Shown in pieces: positions 32,449 to 42,744 of a stretch of 64,000 bases of DNA. This stretch comes from Symbiodinium natans. Lineage: Eukaryota; Sar; Dinophyceae; Suessiales; Symbiodiniaceae. The stretch covers positions 1,193,930 through 1,257,929 of the forward strand of contig CAJNDS010000335.1 in NCBI GenBank assembly GCA_905221605.1. Direction: 5' to 3'. The position numbers and the translations under genes are program-made. The notes below the pieces were generated by a model. It did no database searches. It worked only from the letters and a program-made list of their open reading frames with translations, and was not told where the DNA came from. Position 1 is the stretch's first letter, and each line of letters starts with the position of its first letter.

Positions 32449-32608
32449 TAGGTTCTTGGGATGATCGATATTTTCTCTACATTGGGTGTAATAAGACCTA
32501 AACCCTAAACCCTAAACCCTAAACCCTAAACCCTAAACCCTAAACCCTAAACCCGTTTTGGGAGTATTTTTCCGAAGTTCCAAGGCCCGAAGTGGTTTAG
32601 AAAGGTTG

Positions 32609-32761
32609 GGACTGTTGTACATGGAGGTTCCTGGTACTTCTCAACCCAGCGAGAACTGCACGTGACAGAGCATTGATATCGTTGTTGGGGGTACCTCAGG
32701 GAATTCAGAGCAGGTTATGAATACACAGGCAGCTGGGTTATGAGTATCCTGAACCTCCAAG
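32609..32761. mobile_element. Family E element
   Basis: ACATGGAGGTTCCTGGTACTT at the left and GAGTATCCTGAACCTCCAAG at the right; a telomere-free copy. Confidence 0.7.
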
Positions 32762-32969
32762 TAGGGTTCAGAGGAATTCGGGTTTAGGGTTGAGCTAGGT
32801 CCAGAAATCCAGGGTTTAGGGTTTAGGGATTGGGTTTAGGGTTTAGGGCTCAGGGTTGCGTTTAGGGCTTATCGGGTGTTGAGGGTGCAGCCCAGCACAT
32901 GCCCAGATTGATGTCTCCAGAGCCTCCACGGCTATCACGCCCCAGTCGTACACCTAAACCCTAAACCCT

Positions 32970-33095
32970 CTTAGTAGCTGAATGAGTACATACACCTAAC
33001 ACTTTTTGGGAAAGGATGCTCTCTTGGGAACTCTACTCCCCTATAGAACTCAAAGTGTGCACTTTTTTGGGGGGCGTATGAACTCAGCAACTAAG
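32970..33095. mobile_element. Family C element
   Basis: CTTAGTAGCTGAATGAGTAC at the left; ATGAACTCAGCAACTAAG at the right. The internal CTATAGAACTCAAAGTG is shared with the other copies. The left flank is a C-type tract. Confidence 0.8.
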
Positions 33096-33460
33096 CGCCC
33101 TACCAGCTCTTGGCGTCGGAGCCCTTAGAACCCTGAATCCTGAACCCTAAAACCCTAAACCCTAAACCCTAAAACCCCTAAACCCTGAGCCCCTCCAAAA
33201 CGTTCTGGGGAACCGAGCTTTAACAGGCCCAACCCGGAAACCCTCAACCCTGAGCCCACCCCCCCAACACCCGGAACCTCCAAACCCGGAACCTCCAAAC
33301 CCGAAACAAAAGCCCAAAGCCCCAAAGCCACGAACCCTAAAGCCCAGAATCCCACACCCCGAAAGCCTCGGACCGGAAATCTACAAGCCCTCGAACACCA
33401 AACTTTAAACCCGACACCCCCCGACCCTAAATCCCAAACCCCAACAAGGTGTAGGGGTTA

Positions 33461-33587
33461 CTTGGAGGATCGGGGCACTTAGTTAGTAGGGTTATAAGTT
33501 ATACGTACCTGAATTGGGCTTATAAATGGCTATAAGTATAGCTACCTTGCATATAACCTCACTTACTAAGTCCACTGATCCTTGAAG
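33461..33587. mobile_element. Family D element, intact copy
   Basis: CTTGGAGGATCGGGGCACTT at the left; CTAAGTCCACTGATCCTTGA at the right. The TATAAG-rich centre is non-coding. Confidence 0.8.
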
Positions 33588-33656
33588 TAGGGTTCAGGGT
33601 TTAGCTTCAACGTTCCTACACCCTGTACTCTGAACCCTGAACCCTAAACCCTAAAC

Positions 33657-33746
33657 TTCGCGATCTCTTTGCGGCAGGGCTACCAAGCCATGATCGAAGC
33701 GGCGCAAAGCGAAGGCGTCACTGCCATCGGCCCCAGAAGACAGGGG
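33657..33746 (+). other. Exon-like shard capped by telomeric tracts
   Basis: Open + frame of ~30 codons with a natural-looking translation (FAISLRQGYQAMIEAAQSEG). C-type tract left, G-type words right. No start or stop of its own. Confidence 0.4.
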
Positions 33747-33779
33747 GGGATTTAGGGTTTAAGAGCGTTTGGGTTTTAG

Positions 33780-34030
33780 GGGTTTCGGGTTTTAAGTTTC
33801 GTTTCTGTGGTTGATGTGGGCTAATGTTGATCTCGTATAGGAGGTAACCCTATTGCTGCAACTCATTAAACTGTAGCTTTTGATAGGCTCCACCCCCTCC
33901 CCCCCACACCCACCGCAGGTTTGGGGCTTAGAGATCACGGGTTTAGGGAGCCATTGGCTTTGGAGTTTTACCTGTGTCGCTGGATGACGTCAAGAGGTGG
34001 TTGACCAGCAAGATGGCTGAGAGGCAGGTC
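33780..34030. other. Unique stretch, nothing recognised
   Basis: Degenerate telomeric words at the left and right edges; no frame or inverted repeat. Confidence 0.4.
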
Positions 34031-34034
34031 GTTT

Positions 34035-34110
34035 GGGGTTTAGGGTAACCCTAAACCCTAAACCCTAAACCCTAAACCCTAAACCCTAAACCCTAAACCC
34101 TAAACCCTAA
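34035..34110. repeat. Head-to-head telomeric junction
   Basis: GGTTTAGGGT is followed immediately by AACCCTAAACC and about eight further CCCTAAA units. This is the arrangement expected where two telomeric ends join. Confidence 0.9.
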
Positions 34111-34549
34111 TTCATCCCTAAACCCTAAAGCAGCCCGACTGTCGGCTCTTTCAACACCCAGCCCTAGTTTGAAGCGGAGCTTCCCAGGTCGTTCGCGTCG
34201 GCAACAGTGGCGAGATGGCCTACTTTCCAGGCACTTTAGGGTTTAGGGTTAGGGTTTAGGGTTTAGGGTTTGGGGTTTGGGGTTTGGAGTTTAGGGTTCA
34301 GGCAGTAGGGGTGTCAGGGTTTGGGGTTTGGGGTTTAGGCTTAGGGTTTAGTATAGGATTTTTTGGGCAGCTGAGACAAGACGGAAGCAAGCATGGGCCT
34401 TTGCCGGGGTGTTTTCGGGGATTCGTGGTTTGCTTAGGATCGAGGATGCCCAGTAAGCCAGCAAACCCGAAACCTTAAACCTAGGGTTTAAGATTTAGGC
34501 TTTGGGGTTTGGGGTTGGGGGTTTGGAGGGTTTGGAGGATTTGTAGGGT

Positions 34550-35310
34550 TTGGAGGGTTTTTGTTTTAAGAGATAAGTGCATATGCGCTACCAGAGCGGG
34601 CCCTGAAATTCCCCTTCCCAGGGTTACTGTAGGCTCCCTTCATCAAATCCCCCTTCGACCACAAAGTGGTGCTTGAGGACTCAGGGTTCCTAGCCGCAGC
34701 ACATGATGCATTTGGCCCTTCATCAGGCTGAGGCCAAACACTTTTCGAGCTTGGGGTTTACTGTTTTGGGTTTAGCGGTCAATTGCGGCCCGGTCGAAGT
34801 TCTACTACGTGTGTTGGTATGATCCGCCGTCGCCTGACCCACAGCATCGGTGAGCAGGGCCCCAAACCCTTTTACAGGGTCTATGAGGGGTATATAATGG
34901 CCACCCCAATCAAGAGCCCGTATGTAAAGACCATGCAACTCGCCTAAGATTAAATGATGCCTCTCTGCAAGGCGGCCACGACTTCAGTGTACCGATCTTC
35001 TGGGACAGGCTGGGCCAGCCTTGTCAGGGTGTCTGGAGTTTTCCCATATGCTGACTTGCAACTACGAAATGACCTTACTTAGCCAATAGCTGAACCTGAA
35101 ACTTTTTGGGTTTCCTTATTCAGTGGGAATCATACAGTTTAATCTTTTCCACTTATTGGAGAAGTAAGTGAAGGGGTATCGGATCATCTGCCGCTGCCCA
35201 GCTTCAACATGAGGCACAAGTACCGCGAATTGTCATTAATCCTTACATGGGTTTAATTAAGCCAAAAAGGGCACCATTTCTATTCGTAGGTTCTTGGGTC
35301 TAGCCCGAAA
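34550..35310. other. Repeat-poor stretch with partial elements
   Basis: A weak family I match lies at 34590-34691 and an inverted repeat around ACTTAGCCAATAG / TATTGGAGAAGTAAGT at ~35080-35172. A 71-codon minus-strand frame at 34723-34938 has no recognised domain. Confidence 0.5.
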
Positions 35311-35754
35311 CCTCAAACCCTAAACCCTAAACCCTAAACCCTACCAAACGTCAATCCTAGACCCTAGACCCTAAACCCTAAACCCTAAACCGTGGCAAGC
35401 AGGGTTGTTTTTTGAATTCGAACCCTGAAGGTGGCGCTTCGCGCAGAAGGAGATCTTCCACCTGGATCTGAACCCTTTCCGCCGCCTGGCTTGCACTCTT
35501 AGGGTTTAGGATTTAGGGTTTAGGGTGCGGCAGACCTAGCCGGCAGACTCCAATATCCCTTTGGCGAAGGAACATCCCTACAGCCATTTAGGGAGCCCTG
35601 TTACAGACCTAAACCCTTAACCCTGAACCCTAAACCCCGAACTATCCATAGTTAACGGATAATATTCGGGTCTCTGGCTATGCAGGGGCCGAGAGCGACT
35701 TCGCTCCGGAGCACGCGGGGGGACCGAGCGGCAGATGCGACAACTTTCGGGGTT

Positions 35755-35860
35755 AGGGTTTAGGGTTAGGGTTTAGGGTTTAGGGTTTAGGGTTTAGAGT
35801 TTAGGGTTTAGGGTTTAGGGTTTAGGGTTTAGGGTGTGGGGTTTAGGGTTTAGAGTTTAG
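35755..35860 (+). repeat. G-type telomeric tract
   Basis: TTTAGGG with TTTAGAG and TTAGGG variants. The ~400 bp to the right (35870-36270) are G/T-rich degenerate words without a gene. Confidence 0.9.
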
Positions 35861-36306
35861 AGTTCCAGGGCTTTCAAGCTTTCCAGGTTTTAGCATTTTT
35901 CACATCTAGGTTATAGGGTTTTGAGGTTTTAGGGTTTTCGGTTTTGAGCTTTTGTGGTCTCAGGGTTTCAGGGTTTGAGGGTTTTTTGGGTTCAGGGTTT
36001 GGTGGTTAGCAAGGCTGTTCAGTGCCATGCTTCTCAGATTATCGTTTGTGCTAGAATTGGGGTTCCTAATTGTTTGTACTGAAGCAGCCTAACAAGTTTT
36101 TTTCCGGGCTACTGAACAACCTAGTTCGGAGCTGCAAAGTCAGGTTTCGTTTGGCGAAGAAGGCTTTGATTTTGAGGTGGGTTTTGGGTTTGGTTCTCAG
36201 GTTGAAGGGCTTAGGAATTGCGTAGGGGCTGACGGTTTAGGGATGAAGCACCCTATACCCTTGACGCTAAAACCTAAGCCCTAAGCCCTAAACCGCGGGC
36301 TACTAG

Positions 36307-36654
36307 AGAAATGAGGAAGACATGCAGAAGCCTCGGCCCTGTGACCCCGTGACAAGATGCTATTCACTTCGCTGGGCGGTCTGCGAGGAAGCTGACGCAT
36401 ACTTTATCAACCGCCAGTTTGCTTCTCGCGACGAGACTTGTCGCATATGTGGTGATGCACATACAGGCAGAGAGCTTTCATATGACCAAGGCTGCGGCTA
36501 CCAACCGGCATGTGCAACTTTTCTTGCGTGGCAATCCTGCCTGCTAATACGGACAATGAAATTAAGCTACACTTGCCCTGCGCCCCTTTGCGAATGCAGT
36601 GAACTTTTTTTTGTCCCCAAGCCAGACGCTGAGAGAGAAAGGCACCAAGCCTAG
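36307..36654 (+). CDS. Cysteine-rich open frame, hypothetical
   Basis: An ATG at 36322 opens a 110-codon frame with its own TAG at 36652-36654; five codons are open upstream of the ATG. Thirteen cysteines are mostly in the order C-x2-C (ETCRICGDAHTG), C, C, C and CPAPLCEC, which resembles a metal-binding treble-clef or RING-like fold, but the spacing matches no family I can name. Degenerate C-type words lie left and G-type words right. Codon use is GC-rich compared with the neighbouring repeats. A real C-terminal exon or a small gene is possible. Confidence 0.4.
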   Translation, partial: RNEEDMQKPRPCDPVTRCYSLRWAVCEEADAYFINRQFASRDETCRICGDAHTGRELSYDQGCGYQPACATFLAWQSCLLIRTMKLSYTCPAPLCECSELFFVPKPDAERERHQA

Positions 36655-36689
36655 ATCCAAAGGGGGAATGCAGGGTGTCCTCAACCCCA

Positions 36690-36870
36690 GGAGGGGTTTA
36701 GTGGTTTAGGGGTTAGGCGTTGAGGGGTAGGGGTTTAGGGGTTTAGGGGGTTAGGCGTTGAGGGGTTTAGGGGGTTAGGGGTTTAGGGGTTTGGGGGTGT
36801 GGGGGTTTGTGGCTTAGGGGTTTGGGTTTTCGGGGATTAGGGATTTAGGGGAGTTTAGAGGCAAGTGTAG
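36690..36870 (+). repeat. G-type tract of 8-bp TTTAGGGG units
   Basis: GGGGTTTA and GGGGTTAGGCGTTGA words repeat irregularly. Confidence 0.85.
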
Positions 36871-37111
36871 TTGAGCTTGTGAGTTTAGGTCTTGGAGTTG
36901 GGGATTTGGGGCTTAGGGGGCTTGGGGTGTAGGGTTTGGGGGCCTTGGGGTTTACCGTTTGGGCTCAAGGGCTTGGGGCCCTTTCCTTCCTATACCTTCG
37001 GCAGACCACGGATACAAAGCCATCATTGGACACAACGTAGTCGTCGACGAGATGAAACCCCTACAAGGCCCTGCATAAAGCCGAAGGGCACTGCTTTGCT
37101 CTAGGTTAGAA

Positions 37112-37313
37112 CCATGGGCCCTTAGTATGGTCCCTTACCCGTGTACTTGTTGAAAGGGATCCGAAGTATGGGCCCTTATTATGTATATGTAGATGTAGAT
37201 GTAGATGTATACATATGCATATACATATACATATACACATACATACATATATATATATATAGAGTGTATAAAAATAAGGGTCATATAACAAGGGACCCAA
37301 ACTAAGGGCCCAT
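37112..37313. mobile_element. Family F element with internal microsatellite
   Basis: CCATGGGCCCTTAGTATGG at the left is inverted as AACTAAGGGCCCATG at the right (~27-bp arms). The centre (37181-37261) is a GATGTA/TATACA microsatellite that can itself fold back. Confidence 0.8.
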
Positions 37314-37433
37314 GCTTGGAACCTTAGATTGGTGCAAAGTAATTTGTTGCAGCATGCCAAAGGTTCTTTGAAGTTTAGGGTTTAGGGTTTAGGGTTTAGG
37401 GTTTCGGGTGTCGGGTTTAGGGTGTTGGAAGAT

Positions 37434-37451
37434 GGGGGGGGGGGGGGGGGG
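37434..37451. repeat. Poly-G run
   Basis: About 18 G directly after a G-type tract with TTTCGGG units. Confidence 0.9.
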
Positions 37452-37594
37452 CGAGCTAAAGAAACTACACAGGTGGAGTTGTATAACGTTCACAAGGGAC
37501 CCTTGTCTGACTTATCCTACTGAACTTACGTAGGGTTTAGGGTTTAGGGTTTAGGGTTTGGGGTTTAGGGTTTAGGGTTTAGGGTTTCGGAACT

Positions 37595-37621
37595 ACATGC
37601 TAAGTCCACCGATCCTCCAAG
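37595..37621. mobile_element. Family D right terminus only
   Basis: ATGCTAAGTCCACCGATCCT then CCAAG equals the right end of family D. The rest is replaced by a G-type tract ending at ~37590. Confidence 0.6.
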
Positions 37622-38278
37622 TTCTTGCTCCGCCCAGGGGCCCAAGAAGTGGCATGAGGGCCCAGCGCCTTGGCCAGGAAGTGGCAACTTTGGCCACCAT
37701 TGGGGCTTTAGGATTTAGGGTTTAGGGTTTAGGGTTTAGGGTTGGGGTTTTTTGAGCCCTAAACCCCAAACCCCAAACCCTAAGCCCTAAACCCTAGAGC
37801 CGAAGGGGTGATGATTCCAGGGAATTCGGTGCTTTTTGGGAAGCCATTGGTTTAGGGTTTGTGGTTGAGGGTTTGAGGGTCAGCAGGGTTTAATATTTAG
37901 GGTTCAGGGCTCAGGGTTTAGGGCTTCTTGTGCCCAATTTCCTTGAGAACTCAGATCAGGATGTGGAAATTCGCCCAGGTCCCCGGGCACCCAGCGCACA
38001 CTCGACTTCTTGCACTTAGGGCTTTTTGTCTAGCCTAACATGGTGCAGAGACCCTAAACTCAAACCCGAACCCCAAAATCCCTAGACCGATATACTGAGA
38101 GAGGGAGAGAGAGGGGGATGGAAGAGAAAAACAAAAAACACAAGGCAGCACAGGTATCTTGCAGCATGGAGTTTAGGATCTTTGTGTTTCAACGGAGAGA
38201 TACCCCCAAACCCTAAGCCTTAAAACTACAAGCCCTAAGCCCTCTACTCTGAACTCTGAAGTCCTAAACCCTCAAGCC

Positions 38279-38334
38279 CTAAACCCTAAACCCTAAACCC
38301 TAAACCCTAAACCCTAAACCCTAAACCCTAAACT
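38279..38334 (-). repeat. C-type telomeric tract
   Basis: Perfect CCCTAAA run; ~85 bp of GC-rich unique DNA follows, then a G-type tract. Confidence 0.95.
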
Positions 38335-38423
38335 TAATCAACTCCCCAGGTGCAGCTCGAGCTCTTCGATCCCTCGGAGGCGCCCTTTGCGGGGGTTTAT
38401 AAGGGGACCTAAACCCAAAAAAG

Positions 38424-38522
38424 GGTTTAGGGTTTAGGGTTTAGGGTTTAGGGTTTAGGGTTTAGGGTTTAGGGTTTAGGGTTTAGGGTTTAGGGTTTAG
38501 GGTTTAGGGTTTAGGGTTTAGG
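38424..38522 (+). repeat. G-type telomeric tract, ~14 units
   Basis: Perfect TTTAGGG run that ends beside GGGTACTACTGGGCATCCTA, a family I terminal word. Confidence 0.95.
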
Positions 38523-38543
38523 GGTACTACTGGGCATCCTAGA

Positions 38544-38618
38544 ACAGTCCTTATAGAGACTTTAGAACCCCATATTATCATGCCTATTCAGGAGCTGTTG
38601 GTATAAGGGGGAACATCG
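38544..38618. mobile_element. Family B element, lacking its left terminus
   Basis: ACAGTCCTTATAGAG at the left and GTATAAGGGGGAACATCGG at the right. The terminal GGGATGTTC arm is missing. Confidence 0.6.
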
Positions 38619-38957
38619 GGGGAGGGGTGGGGGGAGGGGCATTGCACGCCATGGATGTTGGGTAAACCCTAAAACTTAAACCCTAAACCCCAAACCCCCT
38701 TATCACCCGAAACCCTAAACCCCAAACCCCAAACCCTAAACCCTAAACCCTAGACCCTAAACCCCCAAAACTCGAAAACAAGCCTGCAACCCTAAACCTC
38801 AAACCCAAAATGCTTGCTTCCCGACATGGCCCCAGGAATTGGACCGACGAGTTTTCCACAGCCTCGGGCTCAGAGATTCAGTTGGTTTAGTTTCTAGGGT
38901 TCAAGGGTTCAGGGGTTGAGGGTTCAGGGTTCAGGCTTTAGGGGTTTCTGGGTTTCT

Positions 38958-39072
38958 GGGTTTAGGGGTTTAGGGGTTTAGGGGTTTGGGGGTTTGGGGG
39001 TTTGGGGGTTTGGGGGTTTAGGGGTTTAGGGGTTTAGGGGTTAGGGGTTTATGGGTTTAGGGGTTTAGGGCT
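38958..39072 (+). repeat. 8-bp telomere-variant array (TTTAGGGG/TTTGGGGG)
   Basis: Homogeneous 8-bp units for >100 bp, in blocks of TTTAGGGG, then TTTGGGGG, then TTTAGGGG. Confidence 0.95.
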
Positions 39073-39091
39073 TAGCTGCCGCAGAAACGTG

Positions 39092-39244
39092 AGTAGTAGA
39101 CTAGGTACCCTTAAACCGTTTTGGTGTGTTACTAGGACCCAGAGTAGGGCCATTTGTCCTTGTTTTAGGGTTGGGGTTCCCTTGCAATCTCCTTAAACCC
39201 AAACAGGCTACCCTGTTGATTCCTAGGTTACTCCGGGGTCTAGA
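39092..39244. mobile_element. Family I element
   Basis: GTTACTAGGACCCAGAGTAGGG at the left, GGGTTCCCTT in the middle, CCTAGGTTACTC at the right. The terminal words are inverted relative to each other. Confidence 0.55.
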
Positions 39245-39311
39245 TTGTGATGCCTATATGGGCTTCTCTAAAGTAGGTTCCCTTGTTGGGTCCTATATAC
39301 AGCACGTCACC

Positions 39312-39354
39312 CCGCCGCCCCCCCCCCCCCCCCCCAAAAAAAAAAAAAAAAAAA
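39312..39354. repeat. Poly-C run joined to poly-A run
   Basis: About 20 C followed by about 19 A. Two overlapping + frames pass through this run and are not genes. Confidence 0.9.
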
Positions 39355-40047
39355 GAAGGACCCTATTTTAGAGAACTATCCAGAATCCCAAAGGTTAGTT
39401 TCCAGTTGGCTTTTCAGATCCGGCATGGTCAGAACCCATGTCCTTCCAAAAGGGTCCTGATCTGGTTCGGGTTTAGGGTTTAGGGTTTAGGGTTTAGGGT
39501 TTAGGGTTTAGGGTTTAGGGTTTAGGGTTTCGGATTTGGCTGCTAGCCAAGCCAAGGCTGCCGGCCTGAAGTGGCTTGCCTGATAGGCAGAATAGGCAAG
39601 TCACAACCAAGTGAGTAGCAAACGACATTTCAAGGACATGTGCTACGTGATGCATGTCCTTCCAACGGGAGGAGGGTACAGGCAACGATGTCGAGGAAGA
39701 CTGGGCGCAGTGGCAATCGGAATGGATGTCTGCGTGGAATGCTATTCAGGGTTTAGGGTTCAGGGTTTAGGGTTTAGGGTTTAGGGTTTAGGCTTTAGGG
39801 TTTAGGGGGGTAAAAGCGCTGCTAGACCGACACCAACCCAACACTCCGCAGCTGCCTTCCAATGTCCGATTTGGGGAGGTCCTCCCAGACCCACCGTTTA
39901 GGGTTTAGGGTTTAGGGTTTAGGGTTTAGCTGCCAGGATGCTGGACTAGTAGGTGCAGAGCAGGAGTACGAAGGTTGCGCCGATACTCCTAAACCCTAAA
40001 CCCTAGAAACCCTGTTTGGAGGTTTCCATGGGGCTTCATGTAAAAGC

Positions 40048-40066
40048 CCCCCCCCCCCCCCCCCCA
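40048..40066. repeat. Poly-C run
   Basis: About 18 C in a short unique spacer. Confidence 0.9.
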
Positions 40067-40322
40067 ACAAGTCCTCGCTTCCCACGCCCTAAACGGTACT
40101 CTGACAGGGTTTAGGGTTTAGGGTTTAGGTTTAGGGTTTAGGCTTTAGGGTTCAGGGTTTGGGAATAGGGTTTAGGGTTTAGGATTTAGGGTTTCGGGTT
40201 TAGGGGCGTCCCCCTCCTTGGCAAGGACTCCTTTGATCTTGTTCTTCTGTCCGGAGTTTGAGTTTTGAAATTTAGGCTATCGAGATTCGGTCTTAGCGGT
40301 TTGGGGGGGGGGGGGGGTAATA

Positions 40323-40640
40323 TAGGGGTCGGAATACTTACTAGTAGTATTCCCTTATGGCCCCTTTATAACTTTGCTATCACTAGAGGGTTCTTAAGGG
40401 AGGGGGGTCCAAGGGGGGTAGGTACCTATGGAACCTTCGGCATGCTTAGGGAGCCTTAGGGAGTAGTAGGGTTTAGGGTTTAGGGTTTAGGGTTTAGGGT
40501 TTAGGGTTTAGGGTTTAGGGTTTAGGGTTTAGGGTTTAGGGTTTAGGGTTTAGGGTTTAGGGTTAGGGTTTAGGGGAGTATTGGGGAAGCTTGGGTTACG
40601 TACACCCTTGAACCCTCCTCCCTCGAGAACCCTAAAGTAT
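40323..40640. mobile_element. Family L element split by a telomeric tract
   Basis: The left part (to ~40466) ends TAGGTACCTATGGAACCTTC..GGGAGCCTTAGGGAG. The right part (from ~40576) reads GGGGAAGC, CACCCTTGAACCCTCCTCC, GAGAACCCTA. Copies at 30388 and 48664 are continuous across this point. A ~108-bp G-type tract (40467-40575) separates the halves. Confidence 0.75.
40467..40575 (+). repeat. G-type telomeric tract inside family L
   Basis: About 15 nearly perfect TTTAGGG units. Confidence 0.95.
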
Positions 40641-40659
40641 AATGAAAACCCAAGACCAT

Positions 40660-40750
40660 AAACCCCAAACCCCAAACCCCAAACCCCAAACCCCAAACCC
40701 CAAACCCCGAACCCCGAACCCCAAACCCTAAACCCTAAACCCTAAACCCC
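40660..40750 (-). repeat. C-type tract of CCCCAAA units
   Basis: About nine CCCCAAA/CCCCGAA units, then CCCTAAA. Confidence 0.95.
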
Positions 40751-40885
40751 ATTCCAATTCTTAAGGTCCCTTTATGAAGTTTAGGATGCCGGCCCGTCTG
40801 GCTTCGGGAGTCTGAGCCAAACCCTAAACCCTAAACCCTAAACCCTAAACTCTAAACCCTAAACCCTAAACCCTAAACCCTAAAC

Positions 40886-40975
40886 CCAAAGGCTTCATCA
40901 ACAAGAAGGACTTCACGCGCAAGGGCTCCATCGTGACCGGGCATCTCGGCACCTCGAGACCCCTTTCAAGTTCGT
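40886..40975 (+). other. Exon-like shard after a C-type tract
   Basis: Open + frame (PKGFINKKDFTRKGSIVTGH) starting at the edge of CCCTAAA units (40818-40886). G-type words follow from ~40985. Confidence 0.4.
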
Positions 40976-40979
40976 GGCT

Positions 40980-41500
40980 TCAGGGCTTCAGGTTTTTCGG
41001 GTTTAGGGTTTTTTGGGCCTTAGGCTTAAGGGCTTTTAGGGAGTTATTTCAGGTTTTTCGGGTTTAGGGTTTTTTCGGGTTTAGGGCTTCAGGGTTTTAG
41101 GCTTGAGGGCTTTTAGGGTTTAGGATTTTTTTGGGCCTGAGGCTTACGGGTTTTTAGGGAGTTGGGGGTTTAGTTTTGTTTGGGGGTTTAGGGTTTTGGG
41201 TTTTTTTCGGGTTTTGCTTCTTTAAGGGTTTGAGGTCTTTTTTTCTCAGGATGTTTAGTCTTTCGGGTTTGAGTGTTTTCAAGGTCAAAGGCTGGAGGGC
41301 TTCGGGGTTTAGGGGTGTAGGGTTTGAGGGTTTAGGTTTAGGGTTTTAAGGCTTTATAGGGGTTTGAGGCTGTGCTGCGTTAGGGTTTGAGGGTTTCGGG
41401 CTTAAGGCACTTTGAAACATACCAAGTAAGCATTGAGTACGATTAGGCCTTGCTTGGGCCTTAGTTCAGAGTTGGAGGACTAGTTAAAGTGGGGCCGCTA
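40980..41500 (+). repeat. Highly degenerate G-type region
   Basis: T/G-rich words such as GTTTTTTCGGGTTTAGGG with recurring phrases (GGCTT.AGGGCTTTTAGGGAG appears twice). No gene was seen. Confidence 0.8.
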
Positions 41501-41708
41501 TGGGACCCCCCTACACCCTAAACCTTAATTTCTACACCCTAAACCCTTGGATCCAAGAGCTTACGTTCGAGACCCCGTCCCTGAACCCCAAGCCTGGACC
41601 TGAACGCTTCAACCGCATAGGTTTAGGGCTTCGAGTTTCAAGCTAAGCCCTAAACCTTAACCCTAAACCCTAAACCCTAACCCTAAACCTCCTGATCCAA
41701 GGACGTTC

Positions 41709-41795
41709 GTTCAAGCTGGGGTCCGACTCAACGACACGCTGGCGCAAGCGGTCGATCGTGCGATCAACGTCTCCGAGCAGAAGGCGGCCCAGTGA
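41709..41795 (+). other. Exon-like shard with its own stop
   Basis: Open + frame VQAGVRLNDTLAQAVDRAIN, continuing eight codons to TGA at 41793-41795. C-type tract left (41640-41690), G-type tract right (41797-). Looks like a C-terminal exon end. Confidence 0.45.
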
Positions 41796-41958
41796 AGGGT
41801 TTAGGGTTCAGGGTTTAGGGTTTAGGGTTTAGCGTTTAGGGTTTAGGGTTTAGGGTTTTAGGGTTTTAGGGTTTAGGGTTGCTATATTAAGGGCCCTTAA
41901 TAGCTTCAGAAAGGCTACGAAACAATGGGGAAAACTTAAGTTGCCCCCTTTGTTGGGG

Positions 41959-42040
41959 TAAACCCTAAACCCTAAACCCTAAACCCTAAACCCTAAACCC
42001 TAAACCCTAAACCCTAAACCCTAAACCCTAAACCCTAAAG
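41959..42040 (-). repeat. C-type telomeric tract, ~11 units
   Basis: Perfect CCCTAAA run. Confidence 0.95.
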
Positions 42041-42104
42041 GAGGGCTTCTAGCTTTCAGTTAGGGCTGAGAGATGAACTTGGGGCTTCGATCTTGGCGGT
42101 AAAG

Positions 42105-42247
42105 CCCTAAAACCCTAAACCCTAAACCCCAAACCCTAAACTCCAAACCCTAAACCCTAAACCCTAAACCCTAAACCCTGAACCCTGAACCCTAAACCCT
42201 AAACCCTAAACCCTAAGCCCTAAGCCCTAAGCCCTAAGCCCTAAACC
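42105..42247 (-). repeat. C-type tract with CCCTAAG block
   Basis: CCCTAAA, CCCTGAA and about five CCCTAAG units. Confidence 0.95.
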
Positions 42248-42529
42248 CAAGGCCAGAACTTCCTTACTTCAAACAAACACGAAACTCTCAACCCTAAGCC
42301 CCAAACCCCAAAACCCTAGCGCTGAACGCTGAGCCCTGAAACCCTAAGAAAAACCTCAATGCGAAGCCCAAAACCTAACCCCTGAAACCCTGAAACTCTG
42401 AATCCTAAACCCTTTTGGGGTCAGGGTGGGTTTTTGAAGGCCCTAATGTGGGCGCTTGGGTTCTGCAAGGCATACCTATAAGGAAGCTACAACGGGTCCA
42501 AAACTAACAGCCCTTGCACCTAAATCCTA

Positions 42530-42592
42530 AACCCTAAACCCCTGAACCCTAAACCCTAAACCCTAAACCCTAAACCCTAAACCCTAAACCGT
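42530..42592 (-). repeat. C-type telomeric tract
   Basis: CCCTAAA run; ~100 bp of unique DNA to the right without a recognised frame. Confidence 0.95.
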
Positions 42593-42744
42593 CGCACTAC
42601 GGCGCCACAGCACAGTAGCAGCTGGGTGTTCAACTCTGCAGACGATCTTATGGAGACCGATTGGTGAAGACTCCCGCACTCAAGAATAAAGGGGTGTAGG
42701 GTTTGGGGTCTACGTAGGGTTTAGGGTTTCGGGTTTAGGGTTTG

